The position numbers and the translations under genes are program-made. Below the pieces are notes generated by a model. That model was not told where the DNA came from. It saw nothing but the letters and a program-made list of their open reading frames with translations, and searched no databases. A stretch of DNA of 6,536 bases from NCBI GenBank assembly GCA_024680835.1, contig JAILBP010000228.1, forward strand, positions 1-6,536, written 5' to 3'. The stretch is from RGIG6904 sp024680835 (GTDB lineage: Bacteria > Bacillota > Clostridia > Lachnospirales > Lachnospiraceae). Shown here one piece after another: positions 1 to 6,220 of the stretch. Numbering within the stretch: the stretch's first letter is position 1; each line of letters starts with the position of its first letter.

Positions 1-2
1 TA

Positions 3-2210
3 TTGTTCAGCGATGAACTGGATATCCAGCACCGTCTGCTAAACCTCATATTGAGCGCAGCATTTGTCGGGGGCTTCTTTTCAATGCTATCAACACTCAT
101 CATAGGAGGCTACTCCAGTGCTATCATGGTTTTTGCCATATTGGTCGTTGTGTTGATATCGCTATATCTCTCGGTCAGGTATAATAAGACCACAGCAGCT
201 GCAATATTGATAACCTGCATGGCCAATCTGGTTATTTTTCCAATGATGTATTTTACATCCGGCGGAATGTACAGCGGTATGCCCATATGGTTTGTGCTGG
301 GACTTATATTTACCTGGCTTACCATCAAAGGGAAGCTGTGTTATGTAATGTACGCTATCGACCTGATCGCCATTATCGGCAGTATAGTCATAGGCAAGTC
401 CCATCCGGAATGGTTTGTGGAAATGCCGGATGAATATATGTTGGGAGATATCGTACAGACTATTGTAGCAGTTTCTTCCATAATCGGTATCATATTCAAA
501 TATCAGTCCTATACTTACGAGAAACAGAGAAAGACCATCCTGAAACAGGATGAGGAGCTTCATATCGCAAATGAAGCCAAAAGCCAGTTTCTGGCCAATA
601 TGTCTCATGAGATCAGAACTCCCATTAACGGCATCATGGGTATGAACGCCATACTTCTGGACGAGCTCGATGACGGGAACATAGATGATGTCAGGCAGTA
701 TGCTATGAACATCAACAGCGCAAGCCAGACCCTTTTGTCCATTGTCAATGATATTCTGGATATCTCCAAGATCGAGTCCGGCAAAATGGAGCTTATCCCC
801 ACGCAGTATAGTCTTTTTACGGTTTTGAACGACTGCTATAATATGACTTTTTCCCGCGCGTCGGAAAAAGGTCTTGCTTTTGGTATGGATGTTGACAGCA
901 GGCTTCCTTCCGTGCTCTACGGTGATGAAGTCCACATCAGACAGATCATCAACAATTTCCTTTCCAATGCGGTAAAATATACACCGGCAGGCAAGGTTAC
1001 CTTACATGTGAAGGAAGCCTCGAGAGAGGGAGATATCTTACACCTTATCATCTCGGTGGAAGATACAGGTATCGGTATCAGGGAAGAGGATATGGGTAAG
1101 CTCTTTGAGAACTTTACCCGTCTGGAACAGGGCAAAAACCGCAACATAGAAGGAACGGGACTTGGTCTTTCGCTTACGAAAAAGCTGATAACCCTGATGG
1201 GAGGAGAGATCACGGTCACCAGTGAGTACGGGAAAGGCTCGACTTTCACGGTAAACCTTGACCAAAAGATAGTGGATGATATGCCGGTGGGTAATTTTGT
1301 CGATATTCATCGTGAATTCCTTAATCAAAGGCGTGAAAACGCTCTTGAGATCAATATACCGGATGCGAAAATACTGGTTGTGGATGATGTGGACATGAAT
1401 CTGCAGGTTGTTAAGGGAATGCTGAAGCGGACGAATGCCCTGACAGATCTGGCTTACAGCGGAAAAGAGTGCCTTAAGATGATCTGTGAAAAGCGTTATG
1501 ATATCATCTTCCTGGATCATATGATGCCCGATATGGACGGTATTGAGACTTTTTCGCGTATGAAAGCAGATTCCACCCACATGAATATCGATACACCGGT
1601 TGTAGTGCTGACGGCCAATGCGGTAGTCGGTGCAAAAGATATGTATATGAACGCCGGTTTTACGGACTATCTTGCAAAGCCTTTACGTCGAAATGACCTG
1701 ATAGATATGCTGTACAAGTATCTGCCGGATCATTTGATAAAGGAAGCATCCTCCGATAAAAAGCAGGAGGATGAGATTAGCGAAACCTCAGACCGGACAA
1801 AGTCGGAAACATCGGTGGCGGCAGAATCCGGACAGTCTTACCCCATAGAGAAAACAGAGTTTGAGAAGCGTTTCTCATTCCTCGATACCGCTATCGGTCT
1901 GGGATTTTGCATGGATGATGAGGAATTTTACAAAGAGATCCTCGAAGCATATATAAGCGGTGATAAAAGTGCTGAAATAGGAGATGCATACAACTCCGGC
2001 AATTGGGAACTTTATAAAACACTGGTCCATACCCTTAAGAGCACATCCTTAAACATCGGAGCTACAGTTCTCTCCGAGCATGCGAAAGCTCTGGAGTACG
2101 CCGCAAGGGATGGAAAGACTGACTACATAAAGGAAAATCACGCACAGGTCATGAATGAATATAATGCGATCCTGCAGCAGATCAGAGATGCATTGGTGAA
2201 AAAGGATTAA
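3..2210 (+). CDS. Hybrid sensor histidine kinase (membrane sensor-HisKA-HATPase-REC-Hpt), 5' partial
   Basis: Membrane kinase carrying a multistep phosphorelay in one chain. Residues about 10-166 are hydrophobic and form roughly six membrane helices (10-36, 39-57, 64-84, 93-107, 112-131, 147-166), followed by a linker helix at 171-192. The HisKA H-box has His202 in SHEIRTP. The ATPase domain has the N-box with Asn318/Asn322, the G1 box DTGIGI (354-359) and the G2 box GTGLGL (384-389). The receiver domain (about 456-570) has Asp461/Asp462, phosphoacceptor Asp505, Thr537 and Lys559. After an acidic/polar linker (about 580-615), a C-terminal Hpt domain has His676 in HTLKS. All catalytic and phosphotransfer residues are present, so it should be active, relaying His202 to Asp505 to His676 and then to an outside response regulator not seen here. 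The first codon is a TTG two bases from the window edge with no visible ribosome site, so the true start is probably upstream. The membrane sensor matches no named family I can assign and the signal is unknown. The next gene follows after 31 nt. Confidence 0.95.
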   Translation: MFSDELDIQHRLLNLILSAAFVGGFFSMLSTLIIGGYSSAIMVFAILVVVLISLYLSVRYNKTTAAAILITCMANLVIFPMMYFTSGGMYSGMPIWFVLGLIFTWLTIKGKLCYVMYAIDLIAIIGSIVIGKSHPEWFVEMPDEYMLGDIVQTIVAVSSIIGIIFKYQSYTYEKQRKTILKQDEELHIANEAKSQFLANMSHEIRTPINGIMGMNAILLDELDDGNIDDVRQYAMNINSASQTLLSIVNDILDISKIESGKMELIPTQYSLFTVLNDCYNMTFSRASEKGLAFGMDVDSRLPSVLYGDEVHIRQIINNFLSNAVKYTPAGKVTLHVKEASREGDILHLIISVEDTGIGIREEDMGKLFENFTRLEQGKNRNIEGTGLGLSLTKKLITLMGGEITVTSEYGKGSTFTVNLDQKIVDDMPVGNFVDIHREFLNQRRENALEINIPDAKILVVDDVDMNLQVVKGMLKRTNALTDLAYSGKECLKMICEKRYDIIFLDHMMPDMDGIETFSRMKADSTHMNIDTPVVVLTANAVVGAKDMYMNAGFTDYLAKPLRRNDLIDMLYKYLPDHLIKEASSDKKQEDEISETSDRTKSETSVAAESGQSYPIEKTEFEKRFSFLDTAIGLGFCMDDEEFYKEILEAYISGDKSAEIGDAYNSGNWELYKTLVHTLKSTSLNIGATVLSEHAKALEYAARDGKTDYIKENHAQVMNEYNAILQQIRDALVKKD

Positions 2211-2228
2211 AGTACATAACGAGTTGGT

Positions 2229-2235
2229 AGGAAAG
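2229..2235 (+). promoter_or_regulatory. Ribosome binding site deciding the start of the secreted repeat protein
   Basis: AGGAAAG lies 6 nt before ATG 2242. It argues for that ATG rather than the in-frame TTG at 2224, because the TTG would place the purine run inside the coding region. The signal peptide also begins naturally at this ATG. Confidence 0.7.
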
Positions 2236-2241
2236 CAGACT

Positions 2242-4668
2242 ATGGTAAAATGGAAAAGTAAATTTGTTGCAGGCATGTTATCTTTCGCAATGGTATTAGG
2301 ATCTGTTGTCACAGTATCATCGCAAATATATGCGGGAGAATCTGATCTTTGTGTCGAAATTTCAGGCAGAAATACAGAAAAACAAAATTATTCCAGATGG
2401 ACGACTCCACCGGGAGCTGCTCTGACGGTTCTTTCCGATGGCAGTTTGATGAGTGTTACGAAAAGCGGTGACGGAGAAGTAGTAGTGATGTATTTTAATT
2501 CGTCATATGAACTCACCGGTTCCAAACATTTGACAATGGAACTTCCGCTTTATGGTGGATTTTTTGCTTCGTCTGACGGATATTATTATCTTGTTACCGG
2601 ACATGACAATATGAGTGAGAACGATTCGCAGGAGGTTTATCGTATCACAAAATATGACAGTACCTGGACGGAAGTCTCTCATGTATCACTTTTTGGGGCA
2701 AACACCTATATTCCGTTTGACGCAGGGAGCTGCGATATGGCAGAAAGCGGCGATTATCTTTTGATTCGAACCTGCCATGAAATGTATGCCTCACCAAATG
2801 ACGGACTTCACCATCAGGCATGTGTCACCATACAGGTTGACAAAAGGGATATGAGTATCGTGTGCTCACACTATACGGTTGCAAATTCCGGTGTTGGATA
2901 TGTCAGTCATTCGTTTAATCAGTTTATTCGTACCGATAATGGTTATGCAGTAGCGGTTGACCATGGCGATGCAAGTCCCAGAAGTATTTTTATAGGAAAA
3001 TATAATACCCCTGTGAGCAATGGAATCGTAGATGGTTGGAATAAAAGTTATACCGGTATATCGGCACTTAGTATTCCCGGCAATAGGGGAGCAAATGATA
3101 CAGGTGTTTCGGTGGGCGGTTTTGAGGTTTCAGACAGTTCATACCTGATCGCAGTAAATACGGTAGATATGAACGGAACATATGATGCTTTCGCTGTAAG
3201 AAATGCAGCATTGATCGTAGTACCAAAATCCGATAACGGATTCGGAACACCGGTTATGAAACAGCTTACGGATTATTCAGGAAATGAAGGCAGCGTTAGT
3301 ACCCCGAGACTTGCGAAAACAGGTGATAACAGTTTCATCGTACTGTGGTCAAAAAATGGCATGGTATATTATACCGATACAGATGCCAGTGGCAATACAG
3401 GTAATATTCACAGCTTAAAGGGTGCGCTTTCAGATTGTAATCCCATTGTATATAACGGGGAAGTTGTATGGTATGTTTATGATAACGGAATTACAGATTT
3501 TTACCGGATCAGTACCACGGACCTTTCACAAAACAGTGTAAAAAAAATAATAACCGGACATGATTATGTATATCAGGGAACGGAGAATGGAGTTTCAAAG
3601 ATGGTATGCTCCAAGTGTGGGGATACCTTCGATAAGTCTGTTGCCACATCTCTGACTGTATATGGTAAGTCTTCCAAAGAAACGGGATCATACTGGACGA
3701 ACTTCAAGAACACTGTGAATATGGATGAAGAGATGCGCTTTTTGTATGGTTTTAACCCCTCAGATGCAGAGGATAAAACTCTTGAAGTAGTCATAGAAGA
3801 TGAAAGCATTTTGACCTACAACTACTCATCTGATAGTCTCATTCCGTTGGCTTGCGGTACAACAAATGTTACCTTCAGATTAAAATATAACCCGGAAGCA
3901 AAGAAAGTGGTTACTTTTACTGTTGAGGGAGATGCTACAGGAGGAAATACTTCAACGGGAGGGAATACCACAACAGGGGGAAATACCTCAACAGGAGGAA
4001 ATACCACAACAGGAGGAAATACCACAACAGGAGGGAATACCTCAACGGAAGAGAATACTTCGACGGGAGGTAATTCCAATACCGGCAGTAATGATAATGG
4101 TGGGTCAACCGGTGGATCAGGATATACAGGAACGATTTCCGATAGTGGTAATTCGAAAACAGTTTCCGAGTTTACAGTAGAAACCTCAATATCAGGTTCG
4201 AGTGAGTCGCTTACATTTGTTACGGATGGAAATAATGTGACGATCAGCAATTCGGAAAAAACATCTAAGGTCGTGGAAATATCCGCAACGGTAGAATACA
4301 GTGGAAAAGTATACAATATCACAGGTATAGCCAATAAAGCCTTCAGAGACAATGATACACTGAAAAAACTGATAGTAGGTGACAGTGTAAAAGTAATAGG
4401 AACATCCTCTTTTGCGGGATGTGATAATCTGAAAAATGCTGATTTGGGAAACGGTATAGAAATAATAGGATCAAAAGCATTTAAGGATGTAGGTAAACTC
4501 AGGAAGATTACCATCGATGCATCAAAGCTCAAGAAAGTAGGTAAGAAGGCATTCTCCGGAATAGCAGATGATGCGGTTATAAAACTGAAAGGCAGTAAAA
4601 AACAGAGGCAGAAAGCAAGAAAACTGATTGAAAAGTCAGGAATTTCCAAAACTGTCAGATTTAAATAA
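2242..4668 (+). CDS. Secreted multidomain protein with BspA-type leucine-rich repeats
   Basis: 808 residues from ATG 2242. Residues 1-31 form a signal peptide (basic MVKWKSK, hydrophobic core, probable cleavage after IYA), so the protein is exported. Residues about 34-439 are beta-rich, with recurring aromatic/Gly/Asp blades like a beta-propeller (for example SDGSLMSV, SSDGYYYLV, RTDNGYAVAVDHGDASPRS). I cannot assign a named family. A knuckle follows with His440 and Cys456-x-x-Cys459-Gly. Residues about 470-564 resemble a bacterial Ig-like domain. Residues 566-619 are TGGN-type hexapeptide repeats, continuing as a Gly/Ser-rich linker. Residues about 688-808 carry LRR_5/BspA-type repeats (ANKAF, TSSFAGC, GSKAF, GKKAF, each within a unit of about 23 residues) and a basic tail. 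BspA-type repeats are known from surface proteins that bind host or partner molecules; binding by this protein is inference. No LPXTG motif, C-terminal membrane helix or SLH domain is visible, so the anchoring mode is unknown. It is probably co-transcribed with the upstream kinase and ends at a strong terminator. Confidence 0.88.
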   Translation: MVKWKSKFVAGMLSFAMVLGSVVTVSSQIYAGESDLCVEISGRNTEKQNYSRWTTPPGAALTVLSDGSLMSVTKSGDGEVVVMYFNSSYELTGSKHLTMELPLYGGFFASSDGYYYLVTGHDNMSENDSQEVYRITKYDSTWTEVSHVSLFGANTYIPFDAGSCDMAESGDYLLIRTCHEMYASPNDGLHHQACVTIQVDKRDMSIVCSHYTVANSGVGYVSHSFNQFIRTDNGYAVAVDHGDASPRSIFIGKYNTPVSNGIVDGWNKSYTGISALSIPGNRGANDTGVSVGGFEVSDSSYLIAVNTVDMNGTYDAFAVRNAALIVVPKSDNGFGTPVMKQLTDYSGNEGSVSTPRLAKTGDNSFIVLWSKNGMVYYTDTDASGNTGNIHSLKGALSDCNPIVYNGEVVWYVYDNGITDFYRISTTDLSQNSVKKIITGHDYVYQGTENGVSKMVCSKCGDTFDKSVATSLTVYGKSSKETGSYWTNFKNTVNMDEEMRFLYGFNPSDAEDKTLEVVIEDESILTYNYSSDSLIPLACGTTNVTFRLKYNPEAKKVVTFTVEGDATGGNTSTGGNTTTGGNTSTGGNTTTGGNTTTGGNTSTEENTSTGGNSNTGSNDNGGSTGGSGYTGTISDSGNSKTVSEFTVETSISGSSESLTFVTDGNNVTISNSEKTSKVVEISATVEYSGKVYNITGIANKAFRDNDTLKKLIVGDSVKVIGTSSFAGCDNLKNADLGNGIEIIGSKAFKDVGKLRKITIDASKLKKVGKKAFSGIADDAVIKLKGSKKQRQKARKLIEKSGISKTVRFK
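3937..4098 (+). repeat. 18-bp tandem repeat encoding a TGGNTS/TGGNTT linker
   Basis: Nine in-frame 18-nt units encode six near-perfect hexapeptides (TGGNTS or TGGNTT, 3937-4044) and then three diverged ones: TEENTS, TGGNSN and TGSNDN. The first six units differ mostly at wobble positions (gga/ggg, act/acc, aca/acg) and at Ser versus Thr in the last position. The repeat separates the Ig-like segment from the leucine-rich repeat domain and probably acts as a flexible, possibly glycosylated Thr/Ser-rich spacer. The 18-nt unit keeps the frame if copy number changes by slippage. Confidence 0.92.
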
Positions 4669-4683
4669 ACTTTTATGGTAAAC

Positions 4684-4728
4684 AAGAGCTCGCAAAACCA
4701 CTAAATTAGTGAGGTTGCGAGTTCTTTT
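4684..4728 (+). terminator. Rho-independent terminator after the secreted repeat protein gene
   Basis: The left arm AAGAGCTCGCAA pairs with TTGCGAGTTCTT (one G-T wobble). A small asymmetric bulge follows, then further CC/GG and ACTAA/TTAGT pairing, giving a long hairpin that begins 15 nt after the TAA. The right arm runs into a T-rich tract (TTCTTTTGATTT). There is no comparable T tract on the other strand, so it should act on + strand transcription and close the kinase/secreted-protein unit. Confidence 0.88.
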
Positions 4729-4762
4729 GATTTCTGCGGAAAAAAGCAGGTGATATTACTTC

Positions 4763-4791
4763 TTGTGTGTAATCCGGTTCCGTGCTATTAT
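4763..4791 (+). promoter_or_regulatory. Candidate weak sigma-A promoter for the small ORF
   Basis: TTGTGT and TATTAT are separated by exactly 17 nt, and the predicted start is about 95 nt before the ATG at 4893. The position after a terminator makes a promoter plausible, but the weak -35 keeps confidence low. Confidence 0.3.
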
Positions 4792-4877
4792 GTAACTCCA
4801 ATCCTATGTTTTACGGTGAGTGGTAAATGAGCTTTTCACTATATATTCCGGTGTAAATACCCCCATCTTTGCATAGC

Positions 4878-4886
4878 AGGGAGGGG
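4878..4886 (+). promoter_or_regulatory. Ribosome binding site for the small membrane ORF
   Basis: AGGGAGGGG lies 6 nt before ATG 4893. It selects that ATG over the in-frame TTG at 4869 and is the main evidence that this ORF is, or was, translated. Confidence 0.7.
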
Positions 4887-4892
4887 CTTTCT

Positions 4893-5195
4893 ATGTATGT
4901 TTTTTCTAACGGGCGTATTCTGCCCGGATTCAGGATCTTGCTGCTGAGTTGGGTGATATTTCTGGTATCGCTTGCTGTATTTGTATATGCGGAAAACTGG
5001 ACAGATCCGGAAAGTCTGGACTCCCACTTCGGGAAATGTGTATATTTTGAAGGTGACGAGGAGAAGTTCTGGGGAGAGCTGAGTGTCAGATATTATGAGC
5101 TGGAGGCTGAGGGTGATACTGACAGTGTCGCAAGCCTTAATTTTCCGGGGTTGGATGAGGAAAAGAGGCTGACCGGCTCGGAATACCGGATCTAG
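4893..5195 (+). CDS. Small single-helix membrane protein of unknown function, probably truncated
   Basis: 100 residues from ATG 4893, chosen because of the ribosome site just upstream. The protein begins MYVFSNGRILPG and has one strong membrane helix at about residues 16-35 (ILLLSWVIFLVSLAVFVYA). An acidic, probably extracytoplasmic tail follows, rich in Glu, Asp and aromatic residues. I recognise no family. The stop is a TAG, after which the same frame remains open for 73 codons (to 5417) with sensible composition at first. The natural protein may therefore have been about 174 residues, with this ORF its prematurely terminated front part. It lies between a strong terminator upstream and a new promoter downstream, so it is probably transcribed alone. 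The alternatives are a genuine 100-residue protein or a sequencing error at the TAG. Confidence 0.5.
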   Translation: MYVFSNGRILPGFRILLLSWVIFLVSLAVFVYAENWTDPESLDSHFGKCVYFEGDEEKFWGELSVRYYELEAEGDTDSVASLNFPGLDEEKRLTGSEYRI

Positions 5196-5312
5196 GCGGA
5201 GGATCTGTCCGGTTACAGGTTTGATCTTTCTTATTCTACAATATATTTGGTGGATATGGATGGGTTAACCACAAAATATGGTGGACAACCTGTTTATAAT
5301 GTTGATAACTCG

Positions 5313-5336
5313 GAGCTGGAATACGAGCTGGAATAC
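5313..5336 (+). repeat. Perfect 12-bp tandem duplication
   Basis: GAGCTGGAATAC occurs twice in a row (5313-5324 and 5325-5336), followed by a further GAG. In the continued frame it encodes ELEY twice, so it keeps the frame. It looks like a recent slippage duplication in the decayed 3' part of the small ORF. Confidence 0.85.
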
Positions 5337-5393
5337 GAGAGCGCAGTCCAAAACCGCACTAAAACAGAGAGGATAATTAAATTAATAAAAAAA

Positions 5394-5412
5394 TTAACGA
5401 AAAACATTAAAA
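5394..5412 (+). repeat. 19-nt direct repeat, copy 1 (upstream of -35)
   Basis: TTAACGAAAAACATTAAAA ends 5 nt before the TTGACA box. It matches copy 2 (5451-5469) at 18 of 19 positions. A site just upstream of -35 suits an activator or the outer half of a looped or cooperative repressor site. This is a candidate operator by position and repetition only. Confidence 0.6.
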
Positions 5413-5417
5413 AATAG

Positions 5418-5446
5418 TTGACAAACGTTTTCGATGGTGTTATCCT
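5418..5446 (+). promoter_or_regulatory. Sigma-A promoter of the DUF2975/XRE operon
   Basis: A perfect -35 TTGACA (5418-5423) is followed by a 17-nt spacer and a -10 TATCCT (5441-5446, 4 of 6 consensus bases). Transcription should start near 5453, giving a leader of about 57 nt. The -35 begins one base after the second TAG of the preceding decayed frame. An 8-nt palindrome AAACGTTT (5423-5430) overlaps the end of -35 and the spacer. Confidence 0.8.
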
Positions 5447-5450
5447 TTGT

Positions 5451-5469
5451 TTAACGATAAACATTAAAA
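5451..5469 (+). repeat. 19-nt direct repeat, copy 2 (over the predicted start site)
   Basis: TTAACGATAAACATTAAAA lies at the predicted transcription start, starting 57 nt after copy 1 and differing at one base. This copy also lies in an inverted repeat, GTTTA-ACGA-TAAAC (5449-5462), a dyad of the kind bound by dimeric helix-turn-helix proteins. Binding here would block transcription initiation. The dyad is not preserved in copy 1. Confidence 0.6.
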
Positions 5470-5472
5470 CTT

Positions 5473-5494
5473 AATCGCGAAACATAAAGCGATT
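5473..5494 (+). promoter_or_regulatory. Leader hairpin next to the ribosome site of the DUF2975 gene
   Basis: AATCGC (5473-5478) pairs with GCGATT (5489-5494) around a 10-nt A-rich loop, extendable by one T-G pair. It ends 2 nt before the ribosome site AAAGGAGG (5497-5504), which is itself 5 nt before ATG 5510. The hairpin leaves the ribosome site free, so it may stabilise the message or be a further operator dyad. It is not a recognised riboswitch. Confidence 0.45.
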
Positions 5495-5509
5495 GCAAAG
5501 GAGGCATTT

Positions 5510-6211
5510 ATGAACAAAGAACAGGCAGTAAAATCAATCAACAGCATCGGAAAAGCAGGGTACATCATCGCAAAGATCTGCAAAATAGGTCTTATAATCG
5601 GCATGATAGGCTCACTCATCGCGGCGATCGTATTATTCGTTATCCCCAATGATCTGTTCAGAGTATCACTGACCGGTAACGGGGTTGCCGAGTTTAATTT
5701 TGAGGCGGCGGATAAAAGCGTGATCCCGGTTGATATCGATGAGTCAACTATCAAAGAGTTTGATCTTGAACTGAATCAGGATGATTACGTCTCCACCGAA
5801 ATGACTGTCAGCGAGGATGGCAAGATGATGACCATAGCATTAAGCGGCGGAGAAAAATATGCTTCACCCGACAGGGTTGCGGTTATTCTGCTGATAGCAG
5901 CGGTATACATGATAATATGTATCGTAGTCATGAGCTTTGTGGAAAAGCTTTGCAAAGCACTTAAGACATCCGAAAGTCCTTTCGCAGAGAATGTGATTAC
6001 CTCAATGGAACGTTTTTCGTGGTCACTGATCCCATGGGCAGTTCTCACTTCTATGTTTGAAAATTACGTTGATCAGGCTTTTTCAAGGAACATAAACTTA
6101 GAAATGGGGATCAGTCTTTCCTCGGTATTGGTCGTAGTGCTCATATTCGGACTTGTAAGAGTATTCAAATACGGTGCTGTTCTGCAGCAGGAATCTGATG
6201 AGACATTGTAG
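5510..6211 (+). CDS. DUF2975-type integral membrane protein
   Basis: 233 residues, with ATG 5510 fixed by a strong AAAGGAGG 5 nt upstream. There are four predicted membrane helices at about 17-46, 122-144, 168-186 and 201-217, with a polar, acidic extracytoplasmic region (about 47-121) between helices 1 and 2. The C-terminal half carries the features I associate with DUF2975: LCKALKTSESPFAENV after helix 2 (147-162) and a closing FKYGAVLQQESDETL (219-233). The function of the family is not established. In Firmicutes these proteins recur directly upstream of a small XRE regulator, as with YoaS/YozG of Bacillus subtilis, and the same arrangement occurs here. The gene is led by its own promoter with flanking repeats, and its TAG overlaps the ribosome site of the next gene, implying translational coupling. 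The region at 47-121 is longer than the minimal family plan and could be a small ligand- or partner-facing domain (inference). Confidence 0.85.
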   Translation: MNKEQAVKSINSIGKAGYIIAKICKIGLIIGMIGSLIAAIVLFVIPNDLFRVSLTGNGVAEFNFEAADKSVIPVDIDESTIKEFDLELNQDDYVSTEMTVSEDGKMMTIALSGGEKYASPDRVAVILLIAAVYMIICIVVMSFVEKLCKALKTSESPFAENVITSMERFSWSLIPWAVLTSMFENYVDQAFSRNINLEMGISLSSVLVVVLIFGLVRVFKYGAVLQQESDETL

Positions 6212-6215
6212 GAGG
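6209..6215 (+). promoter_or_regulatory. Ribosome binding site overlapping the DUF2975 stop codon
   Basis: TAGGAGG contains the TAG stop of the preceding gene and sits 5 nt before ATG 6221. It favours ATG 6221 over the in-frame GTG at 6215, which overlaps the site, and couples translation of the two genes. Confidence 0.8.
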
Positions 6216-6220
6216 TGCGT

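Larger units (their letters stand above)
4729..4892. other. Intergenic region between terminator and small ORF
   Basis: 164 nt without a supported gene on either strand. The best promoter-like pair is TTGTGT (4763-4768), a 17-nt spacer and TATTAT (4786-4791). The -10 element is good and the -35 element is weak (3 of 6 consensus bases), so this is only a candidate promoter for the downstream small ORF. A 5-bp inverted repeat ATTAC/GTAAT (4755-4773) overlaps it. No other strong structure was seen. Confidence 0.4.
5196..5417 (+). pseudogene. Open continuation of the small ORF past its TAG (likely decayed 3' part)
   Basis: Beginning immediately after TAG 5193-5195, the frame encodes AEDLSGYRFDLSYSTIYLVD and continues to a second TAG at 5415-5417, 73 codons in all. 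The first 45 or so codons look like ordinary coding sequence, mixing hydrophobic, aromatic and acidic residues like the part before the stop. The last 25 become Lys/Ile/Asn-rich as the DNA turns A-rich near the next promoter. No ribosome site precedes any internal ATG, so independent translation is unlikely. A single change of one codon (for example CAG or GAG to TAG) would explain it. Confidence 0.45.

Noticed and set aside
162..935. Long minus-strand open frame of 257 codons opposite the kinase
   Set aside because: It lies wholly opposite the strongly supported kinase gene, has no ribosome site and its translation resembles no protein. It is a shadow of the real frame.
2193..2218. Possible promoter before the secreted protein gene (TTGGTG...TACATA)
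   Set aside because: The spacer is only 14 nt and both boxes are poor. Co-transcription with the kinase is simpler.
3937..4098. CRISPR-like array
   Set aside because: The 18-nt units are contiguous, without spacers, and in frame with the protein. It is a coding tandem repeat.
3923..4180. Plus-strand frame-shifted ORF with EIPQQE repeats
   Set aside because: It is the second-frame reading of the 18-bp tandem repeat inside the secreted protein gene and has no ribosome site of its own.
3822..4685. Minus-strand open frame of 287 codons with a PPVEVFPPVVVF repeat
   Set aside because: The repeat is only the reverse complement of the TGGNTS/T linker. The frame has no start context and lies opposite the secreted protein gene.
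4755..4773. Inverted repeat ATTAC/GTAAT as a regulatory hairpin
   Set aside because: Five weak A/T-rich base pairs around a 9-nt loop are within chance expectation.
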